Below are positions 46,786 through 59,849 of a stretch of 64,000 nt of DNA, one piece after another (the first letter of the stretch is position 1; each line of letters starts with the position of its first letter). The translations under genes and the position numbers were made by a program. The stretch covers positions 434,001 to 498,000 of the forward strand of contig NW_027526486.1 in the NCBI RefSeq assembly GCF_052857255.1. The letters are read 5' to 3'. Under the pieces are notes generated by a model. The model saw only the letters and a program-made list of their open reading frames with translations, made no database searches and was not told the origin of the DNA. The DNA is from Amblyomma americanum. Taxonomy: Eukaryota; Arthropoda; Arachnida; Ixodida; Ixodidae.

Positions 46786-48155
46786 ACGACTTGTAAAATC
46801 GATGCTCGTGAATCTTGCTAGTTTCGACCTAAAACGATGTATCCCGTTGTTTTGAGCCGGAATACAAGTTTTCGCGCAGTTCTGAGAGAAAAAGTTTACA
46901 CCTTTCTCTCGTGTACTCTTCGACGACATGTAAAATCGATGCTCGTGAATCTTGCAAGTTTCGATCTAAAACGATGAATCCCGTTGTTTTGAACAGGAAT
47001 ACAAGTTTTCGCGCAGTTCTGAGAGAAAAAGTTTACACCTTTCTCTCGTCTACTATTCGACGACTCGTAAAATCGATGCTCGTGAATCTTGCTAGTTTCG
47101 ACCTAAAACGATGTATCCCTTTGTTTTGAGCCGGAATACAAGTTTTCGCGCAGTTCTGAGAGAAAAAGTTTACACCTTTCTCTCGTCTACTATTCGACGA
47201 CTTGTAAAATCGATGCTCGTGAATCTTGCTAGTTTCGATCTAAAACGATGTATCCCGTTGTTTTGAGCCGGAATACAAGTTTTCGCGCCGTTCTGACAGA
47301 AAACGTTTACACCTTTCTCTCGTCTACTATTCGAAGACTTGTAAAGTCGATGCTCGTGAATCTTGCTAGTTTCGACCTAAAACGATGTATCCCTTTGTTT
47401 TGAGCCGGAATACAAGTTTTCGCGCAGTTCTGAGAGAAAAAGTTTACACCTTTCTCTCGTGTACTCTTCGACGACTTGCAAAATCGATGCTCGTGAATCA
47501 TGCTAGTTTCGACCTAAAACGGTGAATCCCATTGTTTTGAGCCGGAATACAAGTTTTCGCGCAGTTCTGAGAGAAAAAGTTTCCACCTTTCTCTCGTGTT
47601 CTCTTCGATGACTTGTAAAATCGATGCTCGTGAATCATGCTAGTTTCGATCTAAAACGATGTATCCCGTTGTTTTGAGTCGGAATACAAGTTTTCGCGCA
47701 GTTCTGAGAGTTAAAGTTTACACCTTTCTCTCGTCTACTCTTCGAAGACTTGTGAAATCAATTCTCGTGAATCTTGCTAGATTCGATCTAAAGCGATCTA
47801 TCTTGTTGTTTTGAGCCGGAATACAAGTTTTCGCGAGGTTCTGAGAGAAAAAGTTTACACCTTTCTCTCGTGTACTCTTCGACGACTTGTAAAATCGATG
47901 CTCTTAAATCTTGCTAGTTTCGATCTAAAACTATTTATCCCGTTGTTTTGAGCCGGAATACAAGTTTTCGCGCAGTTCTGAGAGAAAACGTTTACACCTT
48001 TTTCTCGTCTACTATTCGACGACTTGTAAAATCGATGCCCGTGAATCTTGCTAGTTTCGATCTAAAACGATGAATCCCGGTGTTTTGAACCGGAATACAA
48101 GTTTTCGCGCAGTTCTGAGAGAAAAAGTTTACACCTTTCTCTCGTGTACTCTTCG
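46786..48155. repeat. 10-mer higher-order repeat, copy 2 (1370 bp)
   Basis: Second copy of the preceding unit. The match continues to about 48195, where CTAGTTTCGATC faces CTAGTTTCGACC. From 48030 onward the sequence also follows 39265-40178. Confidence 0.85.
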
Positions 48156-49500
48156 ACGACTTGTAAAATCGATGCTCGTGAATCTTGCTAGTTTCGATCT
48201 AAAACGATGTATCCCATTGTTTTGAGCCGGAATACAAGTTTTCGCGCAGTTCTGAGAGAAAAAGTTTACACCTTTCTCTCGTCTACTATTCCACGACTTG
48301 TAAAATCGATGCTCGTGAATCTTGCTAGTTTTGACCTAAAACGATGTATCCCTTTGTTTTGAGCCGGAATACAAGTTTTCGCGCAGTTCTGAGAGAAAAA
48401 GTTTACACCTTTCTCTCGCGTACTCTTCGACGACTTGTAAAATCGATGCTCGTGAATCATGCTAGTTTCGATCTAAAACGATGTATCCCGTTGTTTTGAA
48501 CCGGAATACAAGTTTTCGCGCAGTTCTGAGAGAAAAAGTTTACACCTTTTTCTCGTCTACTGTTCGACGACTCGTAAAATTGATGCTCTTGAATCTTGCT
48601 AGTTTCGACCTAAAACGATGTATCTCGTTGTTTTGAGCCGGAATAAATGTTTTCGCGCAGTTCTGAGAGGAAAAGTTTACACCTTTCTCTCATCTACTCT
48701 TCGACGACTTGTAAAATCGATGCTCGTGAATCTTGCTAGTTTCGACCTAAAACGATGTATCCCTTTGTTTTGAGCCAGAATACAAGTTTTCGCGCAGTTC
48801 TGAGAGAAAAATTTTACACCTTTCTCTCGTGTACTCTTCGACGACTTGTAAAATCGATGCTCGTGAATCATGCTAGTTTCGACCTAAAACGGTGTATCCC
48901 GTTGTTTTGAGCCGGAATACAAGTTTTCGCGCAGTTCTGAGAGAAAACGTTTACACCTTTCTCTCGTGTTCTCTTCGATGACTTGCAAAATCGATGCTCG
49001 TGAATCATGCTAGTTTCGATCTAAAACGATGTATCCCGTTGTTTTGAGTCGGAATACAAGTTTTCGCGCAGTTCTGAGAGTTAAAGTTTACACCTTTCTC
49101 TCGTCTACTCTTCGAAGACTTGTGAAATCGATTCTCGTGAATCTTGCTAGATTCGATCTAAAGCAATCTATCTCGTTGTTTTGAGCCGGAATACAAGTTT
49201 TCGCGAGGTTCTGAGAGAAAAAGTTTACACCTTTCTCTCGTGTACTCTTCGACGACTTGTAAAATCGATGCTCGTGAATCTTGCTAGTTTCGATCTAAAA
49301 CTATTTATCCCGTTGTTTTGAGCCGGAATACAAGTTTTCGCGCAGTTCTGAGAGAAAACGTTTACACCTTTTTCTCGTCTACTATTCGACGACTTGTAAA
49401 ATCGATGCTCGTGAATCTTGCTAGTTTCAACCTAAAACGATGTATCCCGTTGTTTTGAGCCGGAATACAAGTTTTCGCGCAGTTCTGAGAGGAAAAGTTT
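48156..49500. repeat. mosaic segment, includes copy of 39.3-40.2 kb
   Basis: Positions 48030-48943 match 39265-40178 at an offset of 8765 (64 x 137 minus 3). The homology ends where the 1-bp deletion variant AAAGTTTTACC would occur. An a-b-c triplet follows from 49046. No gene. Confidence 0.7.
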
Positions 49501-51233
49501 ACACCTTTCTCTCGTGTACTCTTCAACGACATGTAAAATCGATGCTCGTGAATCTTGCTAGTTTCGATCTAAAACGATGAATCCCGTTTTTTTGAACCGG
49601 AATACAAGTTTTCGCGCAGTTCTGAGAGAAAAAGTTTACACCTTTCTCTCGTCTACTATTCGACGACTCGTAAAATCGATGCTCGTGAATCTTGCTAGTT
49701 TCGACCTAAAACGATGTATCCCTTTGTTTTGAGCCGGAATACAAGTTTTCGCGCAGTTCTGAGAGAAAAAGTTTACACCTTTCTCTCGTCTACTGTTCGA
49801 CGACTCGTAAAATTGATGCTCGTGAATCTTGCTAGTTTCGACCTAAAACGATGTATCCCGTTGTTTTGAGCCGGAATAAATGTTTTCGCGCAGTTCTGAG
49901 AGGAAAAGTTTACACCTTTCTCTCGTGTACTCTTCGACGACTTGTAAAATCGATGCTCGTGAATCTTGCTAGTTTCGATCTAAAACGATGTATCCCGTTG
50001 TTTTGAGCCGGAATACAAGTTTTCGCGCCGTTCTGAGAGAAAACGTTTACACCTTTCTCTCGCCTACTATTCGAAGACTTGTAAAATCGATGCTCGTGAA
50101 TCTTGCTAGTTTCGACCTAAAACGATGTATCCCTTTGTTTTGAGCCGGAATACAAGTTTTCGCGCAGTTCTGAGAGAAAAAGTTTACACCTTTCTCTCGT
50201 GTACTCTTCGACGACTTGTAAAATCGATGCTCGTGAATCATGCTAGTTTCGACCTAAAACGGTGTATCCCGTTGTTTTGAGCCGGAATACAAGTTTTCGC
50301 GCAGTTCTGAGAGAAAAAGTTTACACCTTTCTCTCATCTACTCTTCGAAGACTTGTAAAATTGATACTCGTGAATCTTGCTAGTTTCAATCTAAAACGAT
50401 GTATCCCGTTGTTTTGAGCCTGAATACAAGTTTTCGCGCAGTTCTGAGAGAAAACGTTTACACCTTTCTCTCGTGTTCTCTTCGATGACTTGTAAAATCG
50501 ATGCTCGTGAATCATGCTAGTTTCGATCTAAAACGATGTATCCCGTTGTTTTGAGTCGGAATACAAGTTTTCGCGCAGTTCTGAGAGTTAATGTTTACAC
50601 CTTTCTCTCGTCTACTCTTCGAAGACTTGTGAAATCGATTCTCGTGAATCTTGCTAGATTCGATCGAAAGCAATTTATCTCGTTGTTTTGAGCCGGAATA
50701 CAAGTTTTCGCGAGGTTCTGAGAGAAAAAGCTTACACCTTTCTCTCGTGTACTCTTCGACGACTTGTAAAATCGATGCTCGTGGATCTTGCGAGTTTCGA
50801 TCTAAAACTATTTATCCCGTTGTTTTGAGCCGGAATACAATCTTTCGCGCAGTTCTGAGAGAAAACGTTTACACCTTTTTCTCGTCTACTATTCGACGAC
50901 TTGTAAAATCGATGCTCGTGAATCTTGCTAGTTTCGACCTAAAACGATGTATCCCGTTGTTTTGAGCCGGAATACAAGTTTTCGCGCAGTTCTGAGAGAA
51001 AAAGTTTACACCTTTCTCTCATCTACTCTTCGAAGACTTGTAAAATCGATGCTCGTGAATCTTGCTAGTTTCAATCTAAAACGATGTATCCCGTTGTTTT
51101 GAGCCGGAATACAAGTTTTCGCGCAGTTCTGAGAGAAAACGTTTACACCTTTCTCTCGTGTTCTCTTCGATGACTTGTAAAATCGATGCTCGTGAATCAT
51201 GCTAGTTTCGATCTAAAACGATGTATCCCGTTG
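49501..51233. repeat. second copy of 42.2-43.7 kb, 5-mer present once
   Basis: Offset 7533 links about 42156-43700 to 49689-51233. a-type sites at 50553 and 51238 bracket a single 685-bp unit, where the homologous region at 43.0-45.1 kb has three. Beyond it the offset becomes 6163, which is 7533 minus two 5-mers. No gene. Confidence 0.75.
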
Positions 51234-54200
51234 TTTTGAGTCGGAATACAAGTTTTCGCGCAGTTCTGAGAGTTAAAGTTTACACCTTTCTCTCGTCTAC
51301 TCTTCGAAGACTTGTGAAATCGATTCTCGTGAATCTTGCTAGATTCGATCTAAAGCAATCTATCGTTGTTTTGAGCCGGAATACAAGTTTTCGCGAGGTT
51401 CTGAGAAAAAAAGTTTACACCTTTCTCTCGTGTACTCTTCGACGACTTGTAAAATCGATGCACGTGAATCTTGCTAGTTTCGGTCTAAAACTATTTATCC
51501 CGTTGTTTTGAGCCGGAATACAAGCTTTCGCGCAGTTCTGAGAGAAAACGTTTACACCTTTTTCTCGTCTACTATTCGACGACTTGTAAAATCGATGCTC
51601 GTGAATCTTGCTAGTTTCGACCTAAAACGATGTATCCCGTTGTTTTGAGCCGGAATACAAGTTTTCGCGCAGTTCTGAGAGAAAAAGTTTACACCTTTCT
51701 CTCGTGTACTCTTCGACGACATGTAAAATCGATGCTCGTGAATCTTGCTAGTTTCGATCTAAAACGATGAATCCCGTTGTTTTGAACCGGAATACAAGTT
51801 TTCGCGCAGTTCTGAGAGAAAAAGTTTACACCTTTCTCTCGTCTACTATTCGACGACTCGTAAAATCGATGCTCGTGAATCTTGCTAGTTTCGACCTAAA
51901 ACGATGTATCCCTTTGTTTTGAGCCGGAATACAAGTTTTCGCGCAGTTCTGAGAGAAAAAGTGTACACCTTTCTCTCGTCTACTGTTGGGCGACTCGTAA
52001 AATTGATGCTCGTGAATCTTGCTAGTTTCGACCTAAAACGATGTATCCCGTTGTTTTGAGCCGGAATAAATGTTTTCGCGCAGTTCTGAGAGGAAAAGTT
52101 ACACCTTTCTCTCGTGTACTCTTCGACGACTTGTAAAATCGATGCTCGTGAATCTTGCTAGTTTCGATCTAAAACGATGTATCCCGTTGTTTTGAGCCGG
52201 AATACAAGTTTTCGCGCCGTTCTGAGAGAAAACGTTTACACCTTTCTCTCGTCTACTATTCGAAGACTTGTAAAATCGATGCTCGTGAATCTTGCTAGTT
52301 TCGACCTAAAACGATGTATCCCTTTGTTTTGAGCCGGAATACAAGTTTTCGCGCAGTTCTGAGAGAAAAAGTTTACACCTTTCTCTCGTACTCTTCGACG
52401 ACTTGTAAAATCGATGCTCGTGAATCATGCTAGTTTCGACCTAAAACGGTGTATCCCGTTGTTTTGAGCCGGAATACAAGTTTTCGCGCAGTTCTGAGAG
52501 AAAAAGTTTACACCTTTCTCTCATCTACTCTTCGAAGACTTGTAAAATCGATGCTCGTGAATCTTGCTAGTTTCAATCTAAAACGATGTATCCCGTTGTT
52601 TTGAGCCGGAATACAAGTTTTCGCGCAGTTCTGAGAGAAAAAGTTTACACCTTTCTCTCGTGTTCTCTTCGATGACTTGTAAAATCGATGCTCGTGAATC
52701 ATGCTAGTTTCGATCTAAAACGATGTATCCCGTTGTTTTGAGTCGGAATACAAGTTTTCGCGCAGTTCTGAGAGTTAAAGTTTACACCTTTCTCTCGTCT
52801 ACTCTTCGAAGACTTGTGAAGTCGATTCTCGTGAATCTTGCTAGATTCGATCTAAAGCAATCTATCTCGTTGTTTTGAGCCGGAATACAAGTTTTCGCGA
52901 GGTTCTGAGAGAAAAAGTTTACACCTTTCTCTCGTGTACTCTTCGACGACTTGTAAAATCGATGCTCGTGAATCTTGCTAGTTTCGATCTAAAACTATTT
53001 ATCCCGTTGTTTTGAGCCGGAATACAAGTTTTCGCGCAGTTCTGAGAGAAAACGTTTACACCTTTTTCTCGTCTACTATTCGACGACTTGTAAAATCGAT
53101 GCTCGTGAATCTTGTTAGTTTCGACCTAAAACGATGTATCCCGTTGTTTTGAGCCGGAATACAAGTTTTCGCGCAGTTCTGAGAGAAAAAGTTTACACCT
53201 TTCTCTCGTGTACTCTTCGACGACATGTAAAATCGATACTTGTTATTCTTGCTAGTTTCGATCTAAAACGATGTATCCCATTGTTTTGAGCCGGAATACA
53301 AGTTTTCGCGCAGTTCTGAGAGAAAACGTTTACACCTTTCTCTCGTCTACTATTCGAAGACTTGTAAAATCGATGCTCATGTATCTTGCTAGTTTCGACC
53401 TAAAACGATGTATCCCTTTGTTTTGAGCCGGAATACAAGTTTTCGCGCAGTTCTGAGAGAAAAAGTTTACACCTTTCTCTCGTGTACTCTTCGACGACAT
53501 GTAAAATCGATGCTCGTGAATCTTGCTAGTTTCGATCTAAAACGATGAATCCCGTTGTTTTGAACCGGAATACAAGTTTTCGCGCAGTTCTGAGAGAAAA
53601 AGTTTACACCTTTCTCTCGTCTACTATTCGACGACTCGTAAAATCGATGCTCGTGAATCTTGCTAGTTTCGACCTAAAACGATGTATCCCTTTGTTTTGA
53701 GCCGGAATACAAGTTTTCGCGCAGTTCTGAGAGAAAAAGTTTACACCTTTCTCTCGTCTACTGTTCGACGACTCGTAAAATTGATGCTCGTGAATCTTGC
53801 TAGTTTCGACCTAAAACTATGTATCCCGTTGTTTTGAGCCGGAATAAATGTTTTCGCGCAGTTCTGAGAGGAAAAGTTTACACCTTTCTCTCGTGTACTC
53901 TTCGACGACTTGTAAAATCGATGCTCGTGAATCTTGCTAGTTTCGATCTAAAACGATGTATCCTGTTGTTTTGAGCCGGAATACAAGTTTTCGCGCCGTT
54001 CTGAGAGAAAACGTTTACACCTTTCTCTCGTCTACTATTCGAAGACTTGTAAAATCGATGCTCGTGAATCTTGCTAGTTTCGACCTAAAACGATGTATCC
54101 CTTTGTTTTGAGCCGGAATACAAGTTTTCGCGCAGTTCTGAGAGAAAAAGTTTACACCTTTCTCTCATCTACTCTTCGAAGACTTGTAAAATCGATGCTC

Positions 54201-56974
54201 GTGAATCTTGCTAGTTTCAATCTAAAACGATGTATCCCGTTGTTTTGAGCCGGAATACAAGTTTTCGCGCAGTTCTGAGAGAAAAAGTTTACACCTTTCT
54301 CTCGTGTTCTCTTCGATGACTTGTAAAATCGATGCTCGTGAATCATGCTAGTTTCGATCTAAAACGATGTATCCCGTTGTTTTGAGTCGGAATACAAGTT
54401 TTCGCGCAGTTCTGAGAGTTAAAGTTTACACCTTTCTCTCGTCTACTCTTCGAAGACTTGTGAAATCGATTCTCGTGAATCTTGCTAGATTCGATCTAAA
54501 GCAATCTATCTCGTTGTTTTGAGCCGGAATACAAGTTTTCGCGAGGTTCTGAGAGAAAAAGTTTACACCTTTCTCTCGTGTACTCTTCGACGACTTGTAA
54601 AATCGATGCTCGTGAATCTTGCTAGTTTCGATCTAAAACTATTTATCCCGTTGTTTTGAGCCGGAATACAAGTTTTCGCGCAGTTCTGAGAGAAAACGTT
54701 TACACCTTTTTCTCGTCTACTATTCGACGACTTGTAAAATCGATGCTCGTGAATCTTGCTAGTTTCGACCTAAAACGATGTATCCCGTTGTTTTGAGCCG
54801 GAATACAAGTTTTCGCGCAGTTCTGAGAGAAAAAGTTTACACCTTTCTCTCGTGTACTCTTCGACGACATGTAAAATCGATACTCCTTATTCTTGCTAGT
54901 TTCGATCTTAAACGATGTATCCCGTTGTTTTGAGCCGGAATACAAGTTTTCGCGCAGTTCTGAGAGAAAAAGTTTACACCTTTCTCTCGTGTACTCTTCG
55001 ACGACTTGTAAAATCGATGCTCGTGGATCATGCTAGTTTCGACCTAAAACGGTGTATCCCGTTGTTTTGAGCCGGAATACATGTTTTCGCGCAGTTCTGA
55101 GAGAAAAAGTTTACACCTTTCTCTCATCTACTCTTCGAAGACTTGTGAAATCGATTCTCGTGAATCTTGCTAGATTCGATCTAAAGCAATCTATCGTTGT
55201 TTTGAGCCGGAATACAAGTTTTCGCGAGGTTCTGAGAGAAAAAGTTTACACCTTTCTCTCGTGTACTCTTCGACGACTTGTAAAATCGATGCTCGTGAAT
55301 CTTGCTAGTTTCGGTCTAAAACTATTTATCCCGTTGTTTTGAGCCGGAATACAAGTTTTCGCGCAGTTCTGAGAGAAAACGTTTACACCTTTTTCTCGTC
55401 TACTATTCGACGACTTGTAAAATCGATGCTCGTGAATCTTGCTAGTTTCGACCTAAAACGATGTATCCCGTTGTTTTGAGCCGGAATACAAGTTTTCGCG
55501 CAGTTCTGAGAGAAAAAGTTTACACCTTTCTCTCGTGTACTCTTCGACATGTAAAATCGATGCTCGTGAATCTTGCTAGTTTCGATCTAAAACGATGAAT
55601 CCCGTTGTTTTGAACCGGAATACAAGTTTTCGCGCAGTTCTGAGAGAAAAAGTTTACACCTTTCTCTCGTCTACTATTCGACGACTCGTAAAATCGATGC
55701 TCGTGAATCTTGCTAGTTTCGACCTAAAACGATGTATCCCTTTGTTTTGAGCCGGAATAAATGTTTTCGCGCAGTTCTGAGAGGAAAAGTTTACACCTTT
55801 CTCTCGTGTACTCTTCGACGACTTGTAAAATCGATGCTCGTGAATCTTGCTAGTTTCGATCTAAAACGATGTATCCCGTTGTTTTGAGCCGGAATACAAG
55901 TTTTCGCGCCGTTCTGAGAGAAAACGTTTACACCTTTCTCTCGTCTACTATTCGAAGACTTGTAAAATCGATGCTCGTGAATCTTGCTAGTTTCGACCTA
56001 AAACCATGTATCCCTTTGTTTTGAGCCGGAATACAAGTTTTCGCGCAGTTCTGAGAGAAAAAGTTTACACCTTTCTCTCGTGTACTCTTCGACGACTTGT
56101 AAAATCGATGCTCGTGAATCATGCTAGTTTCGACCTAAAACGATGTATCCCTTTGTTTTGAGCCGGAATACAAGTTTTCGCGCAGTTCTGAGAGAAAAAG
56201 TTTACACCTTTCTCTCATCTACTCTTCGAAGACTTGTAAAATCGATGCTCGTGAATCTTGCTAGTTTCAATCTAAAACGATGTATCCCGTTGTTTTGAGC
56301 CGGAATACAAGTTTTCGCGCAGTTCTGAGAGAAAAAGTTTACACCTTTCTCTCGTGTTCTCTTCGATGACTTGTAAAATCGATGCTCGTGAATCATGCTA
56401 GTTTCGATCTAAAACGATGTATCCCGTTGTTTTGAGTCGGAATACAAGTTTTCGCGCAGTTCTGAGAGTTAAAGTTTACACCTTTCTCTCGTCTACTCTT
56501 CGAAGACTTGTGAAATCGATTCTCGTGAATCTTGCTAGATTCGATCTAAAGCAATCTATCTCGTTGTTTTGAGCCGGAATACAAGTTTTCGCGAGGTTCT
56601 GAGAGAAAAAGTTTACACCTTTCTCTCGTGTACTCTTCGACGACTTGTAAAATCGATGCTCGTGAATCTTGCTAGTTTCGATCTAAAACTATTTATCCCG
56701 TTGTTTTGAGCCGGAATACAAGTTTTCGCGCAGTTCTGAGAGAAAACGTTTACACCTTTTTCTCGTCTACTATTCGACGACTTGTAAAATCGATGCTCGT
56801 GAATCTTGCTAGTTTCGACCTAAAACGATGTATCCCGTTGTTTTGAGCCGGAATACAAGTTTTCGCGCAGTTCTGAGAGAAAAAGTTTACACCTTTCTCT
56901 CGTGTACTCTTCGACGACATGTAAAATCGATACTCGTTATTCTTGCTAGTTTCGATCTAAAACGATGTATCCCG
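51234..56974. repeat. satellite mosaic with 12-mer and 15-mer spacing
   Basis: Positions 52459-53345 match 54103-54989 at an offset of 1644 (12 monomers). About 54124-54989 matches 56174-57039 at an offset of 2050 (15 monomers minus 5 bp). Private markers include GATACTTGTTATTC near 53236, GATACTCCTTATTC near 54889 and GATACTCGTTATTC near 56929. Small deletions lie near 51363 (2), 52099 (1), 52387 (2), 55195 (2) and 55547 (3). No gene. Confidence 0.7.
55056..55192 (+). repeat. chimeric monomer, CATCTAC type to a type
   Basis: The left half has GAGCCGGAATACATG, GAGAGAAAAAG and CTCATCTACTCTTCGAAG. The right half is a type (CTTGTGAAATC, GATTCTCG, CTAGATTCG, AAAGCAATCT). Both parents share CTCTTCGAAGACTTGT, so the switch lies inside that stretch. 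Confidence 0.7.
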
Positions 56975-59849
56975 TTGTTTTGAGCCGGAATACAAGTTTT
57001 CGCGCAGTTCTGAGAGAAAAAGTTTACACCTTTCTCTCGTGTACTCTTCGACGACTTGTAAAATCGATGCTCGTGAATCATGCTAGTTTCGACCTAAAAC
57101 GGTGTATCCCGTTGTTTTGAGCCGGAATACAAGTTTTCGCGCAGTTCTGAGAGAAAAAGTTTACACCTTTCTCTCATCTACTCTTCGAAGACTTGTAAAA
57201 TCGATGCTCGTGAAACTTGCTAGTTTCAATCTAAAACGATGTATCCCTTTGTTTTGAGCCGGAATACAAGTTTTCGCGCAGTTCTGAGAGAAAACGTTTA
57301 CACCTTTCTCTCGTGTTCTCTTCGATGACTTGTAAAATTGATGCTCGTGAATCATGCTAGTTTCGATCTAAAACGATGTATCCCGTTGTTTTGAGTCGGA
57401 ATACAAGTTTTCGCGCAGTTCTGAGAGTTAAAGTTTACACCTTTCTCTCGTCTACTCTTCGAAGACTTGTGAAATCGATTCTCGTGAATCTTGCTAGATT
57501 CGATCTAAAGCAATCTATCGTTGTTTTGAGCCGGAATACAAGTTTTCGCGAGGTTCTGAGAGAAAAAGTTTACACCTTTCTCTCGTGTACTCTTCGACGA
57601 CTTGTAAAATCGATGCTCGTGAATCTTGCTAGTTTCGGTCTAAAACTATTTATCCCGTTGTTTTGAGCCGGAATACAAGTTTTCGCGCAGTTCTGAGAGA
57701 AAACGTTTACACCTTTTTCTCGTCTACTATTCGACGACTTGTAAAATCGATGCTCGTGAATCTTGCTAGTTTCGACCTAAAACGATGTATCCCGTTGTTT
57801 TGAGCCGGAATACAAGTTTTCGCGCAGTTCTGAGAGAAAAAGTTTACACCTTTCTCTCGTGTACTCTTCGACGACATGTAAAATCGATGCTCGTGAATCT
57901 TGCTAGTTTCGATCTAAAACGATGAATCCCGTTGTTTTGAACCGGAATACAAGTTTTCGCGCAGTTCTGAGAGAAAAAGTTTACACCTTTCTCTCGTCTA
58001 CTATTCGACGACTCGTAAAATCGATGCTCGTGAATCTTGCTAGTTTCGACCTAAAACGATGTATCCCTTTGTTTTGAGCCGGAATAAATGTTTTCGCGCA
58101 GTTCTGAGAGGAAAAGTTTACACCTTTCTCTCGTGTACTCTTCGACGACTTGTAAAATCGATGCTCGTGAATCTTGCTAGTTTCGATCTAAAACGATGTA
58201 TCCCGTTGTTTTGAGCCGGAATACAAGTTTTCGCGCCGTTCTGAGAGAAAACGTTTACACCTTTCTCTCGTCTACTATTCGAAGACTTGTAAAATCGATG
58301 CTCGTGAATCTTGCTAGTTTCGACCTAAAACCATGTATCCCTTTGTTTTGAGCCGGAATACAAGTTTTCGCGCAGTTCTGAGAGAAAAAGTTTACACCTT
58401 TCTCTCGTGTACTCTTCGACGACTTGTAAAATCGATGCTCGTGAATCATGCTAGTTTCGACCTAAAACGGTGTATCCCGTTGTTTTGAGCCGGAATACAA
58501 GTTTTCGCGCAGTTCTGAGAGAAAAAGCTTACACCTTTCTCTCATCTACTCTTCGAAGACTTGTAAAATCGATGCTCGTGAATCTTGCTAGTTTCAATCT
58601 AAAACGATGTATCCCGTTGTTTTGAGCCGGAATACAAGTTTTCGCGCAGTTCTGAGAGAAAAAGTTTACACCTTTCTCTCGTGTACTCTTCGACGACATG
58701 TAAAATCGATGCTCGTGATTTTTGCTAGTTTCGATCTAAAACGATATATCCTGTTGTTTTGAGCCGGAATACAAGTTTTCGCGCAGTTCGGAGAGAAAAA
58801 GTTTACACCTTTCTCTCGTCTACTATTCGACGACTTGTAAAATCGATGCTCATGAATCTTGCTAGTTTCGACCTAAAACTATGTATCCCTTTGTTTTGAG
58901 CCGGAATACAAGTTTTCGCGCAGTTCTGAGAGAAAAAGTTTACACCTTTCTCTCGTCTACTATTCGACGACTTGTAAAATCGATGCTCGTGAATCATGCT
59001 AGTTTCGATCTAAAACGGTGTATCCCGTTGTTTTGGGCCGGAATACAAGTTTTCGCGCAGTTCTGAGAGAAAAAGTGTACACCTTTCTCTCATCTACTCT
59101 TCGAAGACTTGTAAAATCGATGCTCGTGAATCTTGCTAGTTTCGATCTAAAACGATGTATCCCGTTGTTTTGAGCCGGAATACAAGTTTTCGCGCAGTTC
59201 TGAGAGAAAAAGTTTACACCTTTCTCTCGTGTACTCTTCGACGACATGTAAAATCGATGCTCGTGAATTTTGCTAGTTTCGATCTAAAACGATATATCCT
59301 GTTGTTTTGAGCCGGAATACAAGTTTTCGCGCAGTTCGGAGAGAAAAAGTTTACACCTTTCTCTCGTCTACTCCTCGACGACTCGTAAAATCGATGCTCG
59401 TGAATCTTGCTAGTTTCGATGTAAAACGATGTATCCCGTTGTTTTGAGCCGGAATAAAAGTTTTCGCGCAGTTCTGAGAGTTAAAGTTTACACCTTTATT
59501 TCATGTACTCTTCGAGGACATGTAAAATCGATGCTCGTGAATCTTGCTAGTTTGGACCTAAAACGATGTATCCTTTTGTTTTGAGCCGGAATACAAGTTT
59601 TCGCGCAGTTCTGAGAGAAAAAGTTTACACCTTTCTCTCGTGTACTCTTCGACGACATGTAAAATCGATGCTCGTGAATCTTGCTAGTTTCGATCTAAAA
59701 CGATGAATCCCGGTGTTTTGAACCGGAATACAAGTTTTCGCGCAGTTCTGAGAGAAAAAGTTTACACCTTTCTCTCGTCTACTATTCGACGACTCGTAAA
59801 ATCGATGCTCGTGAATCTTGCTAGTTTCGACCTAAAACGATGTATCCCT
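56975..59849. repeat. 21-mer higher-order repeat, copy 1 (2875 bp)
   Basis: Matches 59850-62723 at offset 2875 and then 2874 (21 x 137 minus 2 or 3). Shared rare variants include GTTTTGGGCC near 59034 and 61909, CTACTCCTCGACG near 59368 and 62243, and CCTTTATTTCATG near 59495 and 62369. No gene. Confidence 0.8.

Noticed and set aside
50651..50965. Longest open frame, 104 codons on the + strand
   Set aside because: It lies wholly in satellite monomers, exists because of a single GATCGAAAG substitution that creates or opens the frame, and has no counterpart in the homologous block at 43.1-43.4 kb beyond a shorter frame.
59440..59600. Unusually diverged monomers (CCTTTATTTCATG, CTCTTCGAGGACATG) as a possible different repeat
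   Set aside because: All monomer landmarks and the 137-bp length are kept, and the same variant recurs at 62.3-62.5 kb through the 21-mer duplication.
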